Below, piece by piece: positions 54,433 to 62,400 of a stretch of 64,000 nt of DNA. The notes beneath the pieces are model-generated. The model was given only the letters and a program-made list of their open reading frames with translations, ran no database searches and was not told the origin of the DNA. The first letter of the stretch is position 1. Each line of letters starts with the position of its first letter. Source of the stretch: Pseudomonas sp. BSw22131 (GTDB taxonomy: Bacteria > Pseudomonadota > Gammaproteobacteria > Pseudomonadales > Pseudomonadaceae); assembly GCF_026810445.1 (NCBI RefSeq), contig NZ_CP113949.1:1798001-1862000 (forward strand). The letters run 5' to 3'. The translations under genes and the position numbers were made by a program.

Positions 54433-55761
54433 CTAGGCCACCGGAGTCATTGGCAACTCGAGGCTGGCGATAAAGCCGCCCTCTGGGTGGTTCTCCAGTA
54501 TCAGCGTTCCACCGTGTTTTTCGGCTGCGCGTTTGGCGATGACCAGCCCCAGACCATAACCCGGCGCAGTCTGCCCCGGGGCGCGGTAAAACGGTTCGCC
54601 CAACTGCGCCAGATGTTCTGCCGCTACCCCCGGCCCGTGATCACGGACGCTGACTCGCAGGCTGTCACCCACTTGCAGTGCGCTGAGTTCAATCGGCGCG
54701 CCGCTGGGGTTGAAGCGCACGGCATTGCGCAGCAGGTTGTCCAGTGCGCGTTCCAGCACATCAGCCCAGCCTGACAAGAACGCGTTGCGGTCGACGTTCA
54801 CCTGCACGATCTGGTCGCTGCTGCCCTGTTCGGTTTCAGCCTTCAAATGCTCCAGCAAACCGTTCAGGTCTATGGCAGCCGCACTGCCTACATCCGCATC
54901 CAGCCTCGCCAGCGCGAGGATTTCCCCGATCAACGCCTCCAGTCGGTCGCACTCGCGGGTCAGGCGCGGCCACAGTTTTTCTCGCTCGGCAGGTTCCGCG
55001 CGCTCGGCCAAGGCCAAAGCAACGCGCAAGCGTGCCAGCGGGGAGCGAAGTTCGTGTGACACGTCGCGCAGCAACTGACGCTGGCTGCCGATCAGGCTTT
55101 GAAGACGCGCACCCATGCGGTTGAAATCGTTGGCCAACACGCCAAATTCATCGCGTCTGCTGGCCAGTTGCGCCAGGCTGTTTTGCTGATAGGTGGTCTG
55201 CCCCAGGTCGTGTACGGCGCCGCGCAAACGGCTCAGGGGGCGGGTGATCGACAACGTCACCAGCAGGCTGAAAAGCGTCAGCACCACCAGCGAAATACCC
55301 AGCGCGCTCAACGGCCACAGCAGGCTTTCGCGGTGCCAGGCATCCAGTTCCGGGTGCGGAATGCGATAAATCAGCAGATAGGTTTCATCGGTTTTCGGGC
55401 TGGTGTATTCGGTGGTCAAACGGCGCCAGGGCAGTGGTTTCGGATCGTTCTGCTGTCGCGCTTCCAGGGCTGCGGCCCGAGGTGGGAACGTTCCGCGCAC
55501 AATCGCTTCGCCGGCGTCGTTGAGTACTTGCACATCGATGCGGTACTTGCGTTTGAGGTCTTGCAGATAATCCTGCGCCGCTTCCTCGCCTTTCTCTTCG
55601 TAAAGCGTGGTCCACTTCTCCGGCAATTTGTGCAAGCCCGGATGTCCGCTCAGAATCCATGCGTCTTGATTGAGCATGTGCCCCAGCAAAAGTGACAGAC
55701 CTGCGACCAGTGCAATCGCGAGCCAGAAACTCGCCAGTATTCGCCAGAACAGTGAGCGCAC
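54433..55761 (-). CDS. cpxA: Sensor histidine kinase, CpxA-like
   Basis: This 442-residue kinase has a membrane helix at about 8-28, a periplasmic sensor region (about 30-145), a second helix (about 148-170), HAMP (about 172-225), the phosphoacceptor histidine in LLRDVSHELRSPLARLR and an ATPase domain (NAVRFNPSGAP, DHGPGVA, YGLGLVIAK). It starts with GTG after GAGG. It is separated from the CpxP-like gene by a hairpin, while the response-regulator gene is upstream of both. The order matches the cpxR-cpxP-cpxA locus of pseudomonads and suggests an envelope-stress sensor. Confidence 0.88.
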   Translation of the reverse strand: MRSLFWRILASFWLAIALVAGLSLLLGHMLNQDAWILSGHPGLHKLPEKWTTLYEEKGEEAAQDYLQDLKRKYRIDVQVLNDAGEAIVRGTFPPRAAALEARQQNDPKPLPWRRLTTEYTSPKTDETYLLIYRIPHPELDAWHRESLLWPLSALGISLVVLTLFSLLVTLSITRPLSRLRGAVHDLGQTTYQQNSLAQLASRRDEFGVLANDFNRMGARLQSLIGSQRQLLRDVSHELRSPLARLRVALALAERAEPAEREKLWPRLTRECDRLEALIGEILALARLDADVGSAAAIDLNGLLEHLKAETEQGSSDQIVQVNVDRNAFLSGWADVLERALDNLLRNAVRFNPSGAPIELSALQVGDSLRVSVRDHGPGVAAEHLAQLGEPFYRAPGQTAPGYGLGLVIAKRAAEKHGGTLILENHPEGGFIASLELPMTPVA

Positions 55762-55780
55762 GTAACGTCCTCAAATCAGA

Positions 55781-55812
55781 AAAACCCGACACGCCGGAGC
55801 GTGTCGGGTTGG
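55781..55812 (-). terminator. Hairpin between the CpxP-like gene and cpxA
   Basis: AACCCGACACGC and GCGTGTCGGGTT make a twelve-base-pair stem, followed on the minus strand by TTTTC. It would reduce read-through from the CpxP-like gene into cpxA. Confidence 0.75.
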
Positions 55813-55842
55813 GTGAATACTGCAACTGCGAGGGGTTCGCGG

Positions 55843-56286
55843 TTACTGGGTTTTTTGCGCTTTCTGTGCTTTCCAGGCTTCGAACTCGGCGCGGTCAGCA
55901 CGGCGTTGCGCTTCATCTTTCTGGATCTGATCAAACTGCTTTTGCTGATCAGGGGTGAGCATTGCGCGGATGGTGCCTTCAGTTTTGGTACGTGTGGCGG
56001 TCATCTCATCCTGCATTGCTTTCTGGTCTGCTGGCGACAGCTTGGCCAGGTACTTCTGGTTCAGTTCGTCATGAGTGCGTCTCTGTTCACGCATCAGTTG
56101 GCCGATCTGTTGACGCTGCTCCGGGGTCAGGTTCAGTCGCTCGAAAGGACCTGCACGGTGCATGCGTGGACCGTCCATGCCTGGGCCGTGTGCTGCAGGG
56201 CCACCATCAGCGGGTGCAGGCGGCATTGCCATTGCAACGGTAGGAAGGGCGGCTGCCAGCATCAAAGCGATCATAGTCTTGCGCAT
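55843..56286 (-). CDS. Spy/CpxP-like periplasmic LTxxQ protein
   Basis: This 147-residue protein has a signal peptide (about 1-20, ending AMA), a proline/glycine/histidine-rich linker, and two LTPxQ motifs (RLNLTPEQRQQIGQLM and AMLTPDQQKQFDQI) in a highly charged helical body ending in lysine/glutamine-rich sequence. CpxP proteins sense misfolded proteins and hold CpxA inactive. It lies between the regulator and kinase genes, and a GTAAA-N6-GTAAA site lies about 85-100 bases upstream. Confidence 0.88.
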   Translation of the reverse strand: MRKTMIALMLAAALPTVAMAMPPAPADGGPAAHGPGMDGPRMHRAGPFERLNLTPEQRQQIGQLMREQRRTHDELNQKYLAKLSPADQKAMQDEMTATRTKTEGTIRAMLTPDQQKQFDQIQKDEAQRRADRAEFEAWKAQKAQKTQ

Positions 56287-56369
56287 GGTGTATCTCCTTA
56301 TCTCGATTTCGGCTCTGTGCCGGTTGAGGCCAGTTTAGGGAGATCAAGGTCAAGCGAGGTCAGGGCTGC

Positions 56370-56385
56370 GTAAAGCTTGGGTAAA
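56370..56385 (+). promoter_or_regulatory. Probable CpxR binding site
   Basis: GTAAAGCTTGGGTAAA is GTAAA-N6-GTAAA, within the known CpxR consensus of two GTAAA words separated by four to eight bases. It lies between the regulator and CpxP-like genes, on the strand opposite to them, and would make cpxP and possibly cpxA targets of CpxR. Confidence 0.65.
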
Positions 56386-56479
56386 GAGGTCTGTAGAGCG
56401 GCCTGACATATGGCGGCACCCGCCAGTGCTTCCAGAGCCAACTTGTCGGCGATGCAGACAGCGCACTGTGTCAGGCATG

Positions 56480-56510
56480 TCGCCTCGCGAACAAGTTCGC
56501 TTCTACAGAG
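56480..56510. repeat. Solitary REP half-element
   Basis: CGCCTCGCGAACAAGTTCGC followed by TTCTACAGAG is a single arm of the REP type seen near the RAYT. It lies directly after the cpxR stop, in the 231-base gap before the CpxP-like gene. Confidence 0.65.
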
Positions 56511-56517
56511 GCGTGCT

Positions 56518-57195
56518 TCACACGGCGTAGTAATACCCGCGGCTGCGCAGCGCAATGATGCGGGGGCGGCCATCGGCATGGGGACCGATCTTCTTGCGCA
56601 GGTTGCTGACATGCATGTCGAGGCTGCGGTCATACAGTGTCAACTTGCGGCCCAGAGCCAGTTGCGCCAGTTCCTGTTTATCGAGAGGCTCACCGGGTTG
56701 TCCCAGCAGCGCTTCGAGCAGGCGCGCTTCTGAAACCGTCAGCACGAATTCCTGGTCGTCGATAGTGACCACGCCGCGCGCAGGGCTGAAGGTCAGGTCG
56801 CCCAGCTCCAGTTGCGTCGATACGGCGGGCGGATGGCTGCGGCGCAAGACTGCACGCAATCGCGCGGTCAGTTCACGTGGGTCGCAGGGTTTTGCCAGGT
56901 AATCATCGGCGCCCAGTTCCAGTCCGAGGATCCGGTCCAGAGGCTCGCCACGGGCCGAAAGCATCAGCACCGGCAGATCAGGGTGATCGCTGCGCAGTTG
57001 TTTCAGCACTTCAAGACCGCTGCCGTCGGGCAGCATGACGTCTAGAACCACCGCAGCCGGCGATGTTTCGGCAAGCGCCTTGCGAGCGCTCTGGCCGTCG
57101 TGGCAGGCTTGGACCTGAAAGCCTTCTTGGGTCAACCAACTGCTCAGGAGCTCACACAGCTCCTGGTCATCATCAATAAGTAACAGCTCGCTCAT
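56518..57195 (-). CDS. cpxR: Response regulator, CpxR-like (OmpR family)
   Basis: This 225-residue protein has a receiver domain (1-120) with acidic residues D8-D10, phosphorylation site D52 in VVLDVMLPDGSG and K103 in YLAKPCDP, then a winged-helix DNA-binding domain (about 130-225, with RSLDMHVSNLRKKIG and IIALRSRGYYY). Assignment as CpxR rests on position next to CpxP- and CpxA-like genes and on the GTAAA site 130 bases after its stop. It starts seven bases after the preceding hypothetical gene, so that gene may share its promoter. Confidence 0.88.
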   Translation of the reverse strand: MSELLLIDDDQELCELLSSWLTQEGFQVQACHDGQSARKALAETSPAAVVLDVMLPDGSGLEVLKQLRSDHPDLPVLMLSARGEPLDRILGLELGADDYLAKPCDPRELTARLRAVLRRSHPPAVSTQLELGDLTFSPARGVVTIDDQEFVLTVSEARLLEALLGQPGEPLDKQELAQLALGRKLTLYDRSLDMHVSNLRKKIGPHADGRPRIIALRSRGYYYAV

Positions 57196-57202
57196 GACTC
57201 AC

Positions 57203-57622
57203 TCAATTTAGCCATTGCCGACGCTGTCTACGCCAGCCGCTGGCAAAGATACCGCACAGCAGGGCAATCAGTGCAACGCCGCCGCCTGCGACAAACCATT
57301 GTTGTTGCTCTGTCAGCACGCGTAGAGGCATGACCGACTGCGATTCTTTGAGCTGCAGTTTAAGCCTTTGGTTCTCCTGACGCAGACGGCTGAGCACAAT
57401 TGTTTGCTGTTCAGCGCTGGCCGCCTGCAGTTGACTGACCAGCGTCTGACGCTGACGTTCACTGTCTGCAAGCTTCTGGCGCAAGTCATTGAGCTGGGTG
57501 GCGGTGCTGGGCAACGCGAGGTTCTGGCTGGTGCTGTCCGCCGCTTCTTCGCCCTCCGCACTGAGGCTCATAACCGAGCTGGCCAACAGGGTTAATACCA
57601 GACACCACGAAACTGGACGCAT
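57203..57622 (-). CDS. YgiM-like membrane protein lacking an SH3 domain
   Basis: This 139-residue protein has a signal peptide or first helix (1-20), a coiled coil (about 43-95, QLNDLRQKLADSERQRQTLV), and a C-terminal membrane helix (109-128) with a basic tail RRQRRQW. This is the C-terminal layout of TIGR04211/YgiM proteins, but the usual N-terminal SH3 domain is missing. The start MRPVSWCLVL follows AGGAG. It is immediately upstream of cpxR. The function is unknown; an envelope role is likely. Confidence 0.75.
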   Translation of the reverse strand: MRPVSWCLVLTLLASSVMSLSAEGEEAADSTSQNLALPSTATQLNDLRQKLADSERQRQTLVSQLQAASAEQQTIVLSRLRQENQRLKLQLKESQSVMPLRVLTEQQQWFVAGGGVALIALLCGIFASGWRRQRRQWLN

Positions 57623-57703
57623 CTGAACTCCTGACATTTACCGGGCACTTGGCAGGTTGTCGGCAGGATGATGCGAATACTGAGTGCAGAAGGGGTCTTG
57701 AAA

Positions 57704-57737
57704 CAGATCATCCCGCCTTGGGCGGCGGGATGATCGG
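57704..57737 (-). terminator. Terminator-like hairpin after the YciI gene
   Basis: GATCATCCCGCC and GGCGGGATGATC form a perfect twelve-base-pair stem, 30 bases after the YciI stop. The minus-strand sequence after it is TGTTTC, a weak T tract. Confidence 0.7.
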
Positions 57738-57765
57738 GTAATGCGAGGTGTCGGCGTGCAACGGG

Positions 57766-58065
57766 TTACGGCAGCACTTGCTTGAACGGCTTGACTACAA
57801 CGTGATCGTAAACACCGGCTTTGATGTACGGATCAGCGTCGGCCCAGGCTTGTGCGGCGCTCAGGGACTCGAACTCGGCGACGATCAGGCTCCCCGTGAA
57901 ACCGGCAGCGCCGGGGTCGTTGCTATCGACTGCAGGGTTAGGGCCCGCCAGCACGATGCGGCCTTCGCTTTTCAGCGCGGTGAGGCGCTCCAGATGCGCA
58001 GGGCGCGCTTCGAGGCGTTTTTCCAGAGAGTTGGCGACGTCTGTTGCAACGATGGCGTAGAGCAT
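57766..58065 (-). CDS. YciI family protein
   Basis: This 99-residue protein starts [41 protein letters not shown] and has the conserved histidine and the [17 protein letters not shown] ending of YciI-like dimeric alpha-beta proteins. The activity is unknown. It begins one base after the YciB stop, so the two are co-transcribed. The open frame further upstream lies in yciB. Confidence 0.9.
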   Translation of the reverse strand: MLYAIVATDVANSLEKRLEARPAHLERLTALKSEGRIVLAGPNPAVDSNDPGAAGFTGSLIVAEFESLSAAQAWADADPYIKAGVYDHVVVKPFKQVLP

Positions 58066-58066
58066 G

Positions 58067-58690
58067 TCAGTCCTCGGATTCTTTTTTGGAAGGTGTAATG
58101 GTTGAGGCCGTAGTAGCGGGGTCGGCGTCATGCATGTGGCGCGCCAGGAATATGCCTTGACCGACCAGGAACAACAGCGTCATGCCCAGGCTGCCGAACA
58201 CTTTGAAGTCGACCCAGAATTCCTGATAGGTGAAAGCCACATACAGGTTGGCGGCGCCGCAGAACAGGAAGAACACGATCCAGGCGATGTTCAGCTTGAC
58301 CCAGATGGCCTGAGGCAACGTCAGTGCGTGGCCCATGATGCGTTGAATCAGCAGGCGATCACCGATGAAGTGGCTGCCCGCAAACACCAGCGCGAACAGC
58401 CAGTTGACCACCGGCGCTTTCCATTTGAGGAAGGTTTCGCTGTGAAAGGCCAGCGTCAGGCTGCCGAACACCAGACAGGCTATCAGTGTCAGCCACTGGC
58501 TTTTTTCGAGCTTGCCCTGTTTGAAGAACAGGATGCCGTAGACCACGATGGAGCTTGCGATGAGCATGGCAGTGGCGCTGAAAATGCCGCCGACCATGAC
58601 GCTGTGGCCCATGACGTCGACAGCATGAGGGTCGATCTTGTACACGATGAAAAACAGGATTAACGGGATGAAGTCGATGAATTGTTTCAC
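58067..58690 (-). CDS. yciB: Septation protein A / inner-membrane protein YciB
   Basis: This 207-residue protein has five to six membrane helices and the signature [38 protein letters not shown] and [20 protein letters not shown]. YciB contributes to cell envelope synthesis and osmotic stability, interacting with division proteins in E. coli. The start is a GTG (MKQFIDFIP); the 13 codons before it in the open frame do not fit the family. Confidence 0.92.
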   Translation of the reverse strand: MKQFIDFIPLILFFIVYKIDPHAVDVMGHSVMVGGIFSATAMLIASSIVVYGILFFKQGKLEKSQWLTLIACLVFGSLTLAFHSETFLKWKAPVVNWLFALVFAGSHFIGDRLLIQRIMGHALTLPQAIWVKLNIAWIVFFLFCGAANLYVAFTYQEFWVDFKVFGSLGMTLLFLVGQGIFLARHMHDADPATTASTITPSKKESED

Positions 58691-58755
58691 AGTGAGAGCC
58701 AGAAGCTGGATGTGGCGGCATAATAACAAACATCAATGACTGCGAAAGCGCCCCT

Positions 58756-59616
58756 ATGAATGTCGATCTGCATTGCCACAGCACCGCCTCTGACGGTGGC
58801 CTCGCGCCTGCTGCGCTGATTGCGCGCGCTCACGAGCATGGCGTGCGGGTGCTGGCCCTGACCGACCACGACACCCTCGAAGGCCTCGAAGAAGCCCGCG
58901 CTGCGGCGCTTGCGCTCGATATGCAGCTCATTAACGGGGTCGAGCTTTCCTGCACCTGGGGCGGGGCAACCATCCATGTTCTGGGCTATGGTTTCGACGT
59001 CACCGCGCAACCTTTGGTCGATGCTATCGAGCAGTTGCACCACGGTCGGTGGTTACGCGCCGAAGAAATCAGTCGCAAATTGGCGATGAAAGGTATGCCG
59101 GACGCGCTGGAAGGGGCTCGCGCCATACAGCAAGCGTTGGGCGACAGCGCCAATGCGCCGGCCCGACCACACTTTGCCGACTTCATGGTCCAGCGTGGTT
59201 ACGTCAAGGATCGGGCCGAGGCGTTCCGCAAGTGGCTGGGCGCCGGCAAACTGGGAGACGTCAAACAGCACTGGCCGACGCTTGAAGACACGGTCGCGAC
59301 CCTGCGTGCCGCCAATGCCTGGGTCAGCCTGGCCCACCCTTGGCATTACGATTTCACCCGTAGCAAACGACGTAAACTGGTCGCCGATTTTCTTCAGGCC
59401 GGCGGCCACGCCATTGAAGTTGTCAACGGACTGCAGCCTGCCGATCAGGTGGGAAGTCTGTCGATATTGGCCCGGGAATTCGGTCTGCTGGTGAGTGCCG
59501 GCAGTGATTTTCATGCCCCCGGTGGCTGGTCGGAGATAGGCGTATACCGCCCGGTCCCCGAAGACCTGCCACTCCTTTGGTCGCGATTCAAAAATGAACA
59601 GCCTACTGCCGTCTGA
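58756..59616 (+). CDS. rnm: PHP-domain phosphoesterase, RNase AM (YciV)
   Basis: This 286-residue protein has the PHP metal motifs VDLHCHSTASDGGL (H6, H8), LALTDHDTLEG, and later SLAHPWHY and SAGSDFHAPGG. The E. coli homologue YciV/RNase AM is a 5'-3' exonuclease that matures 5' ends of rRNA and degrades short RNAs. It is divergent from yciB and starts a run of genes ending at scpB. Its last codons overlap the open frame of the next gene. Confidence 0.9.
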   Translation: MNVDLHCHSTASDGGLAPAALIARAHEHGVRVLALTDHDTLEGLEEARAAALALDMQLINGVELSCTWGGATIHVLGYGFDVTAQPLVDAIEQLHHGRWLRAEEISRKLAMKGMPDALEGARAIQQALGDSANAPARPHFADFMVQRGYVKDRAEAFRKWLGAGKLGDVKQHWPTLEDTVATLRAANAWVSLAHPWHYDFTRSKRRKLVADFLQAGGHAIEVVNGLQPADQVGSLSILAREFGLLVSAGSDFHAPGGWSEIGVYRPVPEDLPLLWSRFKNEQPTAV

Positions 59617-59629
59617 ACAGGAAGATACC

Positions 59630-60262
59630 GTGAGTCAATTTTTCCAGGTCCATCCGGAGAATCCCCAGGCGCGCCTGATCAAGCAAGCCGTGGAGATCAT
59701 CAGGGCGGGCGGTCTGGTGGTGTACCCCACCGATTCGTCCTACGCGCTGGGCTGCCAGATGGGCGACAAGAACGCCGTCGAGCGGATTCGCCGCCTGCGC
59801 CAGCTGGACGACAAACACAACTTCACCCTGATGTGCTGCGACCTTTCGCAGCTGGGCATGTTTGCCAAGGTCGACACCACGGCGTTTCGCGTGCTCAAGG
59901 CGCACACGCCCGGGCCTTACACGTTCATTCTCAGTGCAACACGTGACGTGCCGCGCCTGGTCCTGCATCCCAAGCGCCGCACCATCGGCTTGCGTGTGCC
60001 GCACCACCCGATCGCCCAGGCGTTGTTGCAGGAACTCGGCGAGCCATTGATGAGCGTCAGCCTGATCATGCCCGGCGAAAGCGTGCCGATGAGCGATCCC
60101 TATGAGATGCGCAGCGTGCTGGAGCATCAGGTTGATCTGATCATCGACGCCGGCATGGGCGGTGTCTCGGCCTCCACCGTGGTCAACCTGACTGACGGTG
60201 AACCGCAGGTCATCCGCGTGGGTTGTGGCGATCCGACGCCGTTCGGGGTCGAAGTCGAGTGA
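59630..60262 (+). CDS. YciO/Sua5-type threonylcarbamoyl-AMP synthase-like protein
   Basis: This 210-residue protein has the YrdC/Sua5 fold: IIRAGGLVVYPTDSSYALGCQ, RIRRLRQLDDKHNFTLMC, HTPGPYTFILSAT and RTIGLRVPHHP. It belongs to the YciO branch, where the t6A activity is weaker or different from TsaC. A GTG start (MSQFFQVHPE) follows AGGAAG; the frame before it overlaps rnm. Its stop overlaps the scpA start as GTGA. Confidence 0.9.
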   Translation: MSQFFQVHPENPQARLIKQAVEIIRAGGLVVYPTDSSYALGCQMGDKNAVERIRRLRQLDDKHNFTLMCCDLSQLGMFAKVDTTAFRVLKAHTPGPYTFILSATRDVPRLVLHPKRRTIGLRVPHHPIAQALLQELGEPLMSVSLIMPGESVPMSDPYEMRSVLEHQVDLIIDAGMGGVSASTVVNLTDGEPQVIRVGCGDPTPFGVEVE

Positions 60263-61077
60263 CCGAGGCCCAGACGCTCGACAGTCAGGCGGGCGCGCAA
60301 CAGGAACTTCCGTTTGCGCTGGTTTATGGTCAGGCAGTCACCCAGATGCCGCTCGACCTGTACATTCCGCCTGACGCGCTGGAAGTCTTCCTCGAAGCGT
60401 TTGAAGGCCCGCTCGATCTGCTGCTTTATCTGATCCGCAAACAGAACATCAACATTCTCGACATCCCGGTGGCGGAAATCACTCGCCAGTACATGGGCTA
60501 CGTCGAGCTGATGAAGACCGTGCGCCTTGAGCTTGCGGCCGAGTACCTGGTGATGGCCGCCATGCTCGCCGAGATCAAGTCGCGCATGCTCCTGCCACGT
60601 TCGGAAACGGCCGAGGAAGAAGAAGACGATCCGCGCGCCGAACTCATCCGTCGTTTGCAGGAATACGAGCGGTTCAAGGCCGCCGCCGAGGGCATCGACG
60701 GTTTGTCCCGCATTGGCCGCGACGTTGTGGTGCCAAAGCTGGAGGCACCCGAAGCCCGCGCACGCAAGTTGTTGCCGGATGTCAGCCTGGACGAGTTGCT
60801 GATGTCGATGGCCGAAGTGCTGCGCCGGGGCGACATGTTCGAAAGTCATCAGGTCAGCCGCGAGGCGTTGTCCACCCGCGAGCGTATGAGCGATGTGCTC
60901 GAGCGTTTGAAGGGCGGCGGGTTTGTCCCGTTTGCCGAGCTGTTCACCGCCGAAGAAGGCCGGCTTGGCGTGGTCGTGACCTTTATGGCGATTCTTGAAC
61001 TGGTCAAGGAGTCGCTGGTGGAGTTGGTGCAGAACGAACCGTTTGCCGTCATTCATGTGCGTGCGCGAGCCGATTAA
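60259..61077 (+). CDS. scpA: Segregation and condensation protein A
   Basis: This 272-residue kleisin has the ScpA signature EAFEGPLDLLLYLIRKQNINILDIP near residue 45 and a C-terminal winged-helix region (KGGGFVPFAELF, VVTFMAILELVKE). ScpA bridges the SMC heads in chromosome organisation together with ScpB. GTG start in a four-base overlap with the YciO stop; ScpB follows 17 bases after the stop. The SMC gene is elsewhere. Confidence 0.94.
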   Translation: MTEAQTLDSQAGAQQELPFALVYGQAVTQMPLDLYIPPDALEVFLEAFEGPLDLLLYLIRKQNINILDIPVAEITRQYMGYVELMKTVRLELAAEYLVMAAMLAEIKSRMLLPRSETAEEEEDDPRAELIRRLQEYERFKAAAEGIDGLSRIGRDVVVPKLEAPEARARKLLPDVSLDELLMSMAEVLRRGDMFESHQVSREALSTRERMSDVLERLKGGGFVPFAELFTAEEGRLGVVVTFMAILELVKESLVELVQNEPFAVIHVRARAD

Positions 61078-61094
61078 AGAGCTAGAGCTGATCG

Positions 61095-61880
61095 ATGAAC
61101 CTCAACGAACCCCGCGAGCTGGCAACGCTGCTCGAAGCTTTTCTGCTGGCCTCCGGTAAACCGCAATCGCTTGAACGGCTGTACGAGCTGTTCGAGGAGG
61201 GGGAGCGCCCCGAGCCGCCCGTCTTCAAGAAAGCGCTGGAGCTATTGCGCAAATCCTGCGACAGCCGTTCCTTCGAGCTCAAGGAAGTCGCGTCGGGTTA
61301 TCGGCTGCAGATCCGTGAGAGGTTTTCCCCATGGGTCGGGCGATTGTGGGAGGAGCGCCCGCAGCGCTACTCGCGTGCGCTGCTGGAAACCATGGCGCTG
61401 ATTGCCTACCGCCAGCCGATCACACGCGGCGAGATCGAGGATGTGCGCGGCGTTGCGGTCAACACCAATATCGTCAAAACCCTGCTGGAGCGTGAGTGGG
61501 TGCGGATCGTGGGCTACCGCGACGTGCCGGGCAAACCGGCAATGTTTGCCACGACCAAGGCGTTTCTCGATCATTTCAACCTCAAAAACCTCGACGACTT
61601 GCCACCGCTTGCCGACCTGCGCGAGCTGGAGCCTGATCCTGTGCTGGAATTTGACGACGCACCGGTGCCTGCGCATCTGCAGGCGTTGGCTGATGCGAGC
61701 ATAGATCCCGATGCCGAGCCGGAGCCGCCGCGTGATGAAACCAGTTTTCGCACGCTGCTGGTGGAACTGGACTCGATGGAGAAGGGGCTGAAAATTGATT
61801 TCGACGATTTATTAATCGATCAGCCCGATACGGAGTCTGAATTGGAAGACGTGCCGCGAGACGATGAAGATCCGCGGTAA
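61095..61880 (+). CDS. scpB: Segregation and condensation protein B
   Basis: This 261-residue protein has two winged-helix domains (about 8-85 and 95-170, with ETMALIAYRQPITRGEIEDVRGV and VGYRDVPGKPAMFATTKAFL), the ScpB core, followed by an acidic tail of about 80 residues (DFDDLLIDQPDTESELEDVP). It forms the SMC-ScpAB complex with the preceding gene product. The acidic tail is typical of Pseudomonas. A REP pair follows the stop. Confidence 0.94.
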   Translation: MNLNEPRELATLLEAFLLASGKPQSLERLYELFEEGERPEPPVFKKALELLRKSCDSRSFELKEVASGYRLQIRERFSPWVGRLWEERPQRYSRALLETMALIAYRQPITRGEIEDVRGVAVNTNIVKTLLEREWVRIVGYRDVPGKPAMFATTKAFLDHFNLKNLDDLPPLADLRELEPDPVLEFDDAPVPAHLQALADASIDPDAEPEPPRDETSFRTLLVELDSMEKGLKIDFDDLLIDQPDTESELEDVPRDDEDPR

Positions 61881-61898
61881 ATAAAACGGCACATCCGT

Positions 61899-61989
61899 TG
61901 TAGGAGCGCGCTTGCCCGCGATTGTGATCTGTCTGCACCGGATCTTTTTATCGGGCACGACGCCATCGCGGGCAAGCGAGCTCCTACCG
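61899..61989. repeat. REP pair (BIME), GCGCTTGCCCGCGA family
   Basis: TAGGAGCGCGCTTGCCCGCG and its inverted partner ATCGCGGGCAAGCGAGCTCC surround a core of about 45 bases between scpB and the DUF1289 gene. It matches 1892-1983. Confidence 0.88.
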
Positions 61990-62014
61990 TTGTCCTCCAA
62001 TTTCAGGTCAGCCC

Positions 62015-62203
62015 ATGAGCACAAAATCCCCCTGCATCAGCCTCTGCAAATTCGACGAAGACCTTTGCCTGGGCTGTGGACGCACCAAGCGCGAGATCAA
62101 ATCCTGGAAAAAGATGGAAAAGTCCGAGAAACGCTCGGTGCTTGCGGAATCGGCCATGCGCCTGATCAAGCTCAAAGCAGCCGGCCGGCGGAAAAAGAAG
62201 TGA
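62015..62203 (+). CDS. DUF1289 cysteine-rich small protein
   Basis: This 62-residue protein begins MSTKSPCISLCKFDEDLCLGCGRTKREI, the C-x3-C-x6-C-x2-C pattern of DUF1289, probably binding a metal or iron-sulphur cluster, and ends in a lysine-rich tail. Function is unknown. It lies between the scpB REP and the rluB leader. Confidence 0.88.
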   Translation: MSTKSPCISLCKFDEDLCLGCGRTKREIKSWKKMEKSEKRSVLAESAMRLIKLKAAGRRKKK

Positions 62204-62400
62204 GCCTGAAGTTTTCGGCTAGCCTCTGATGCGCAACGTCTGTCATGGGCGTATGATTCGCGACCTTTTGGCGATCCATACCCGCCATCAGGCTTTCAGT
62301 ATTCCGCCAGCGCGCCTTCTTTATTAACGCAAGAAGACGCCAGGCAACCGGGCCATGCTTTGTCGAGCATGGCCTGATCGACACACCGGGAGGTGCCCAG
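62204..62400 (+). promoter_or_regulatory. Structured leader of rluB
   Basis: The 197-base gap contains an imperfect hairpin around GCGTATG ... CATACCCGCC (about 62248-62291) and a perfect nine-base-pair hairpin GGCCATGCT/AGCATGGCC (62351-62374), 26 bases before the rluB ATG. GGGAGG follows the second stem. These could terminate the upstream transcript or control rluB translation. Confidence 0.45.
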
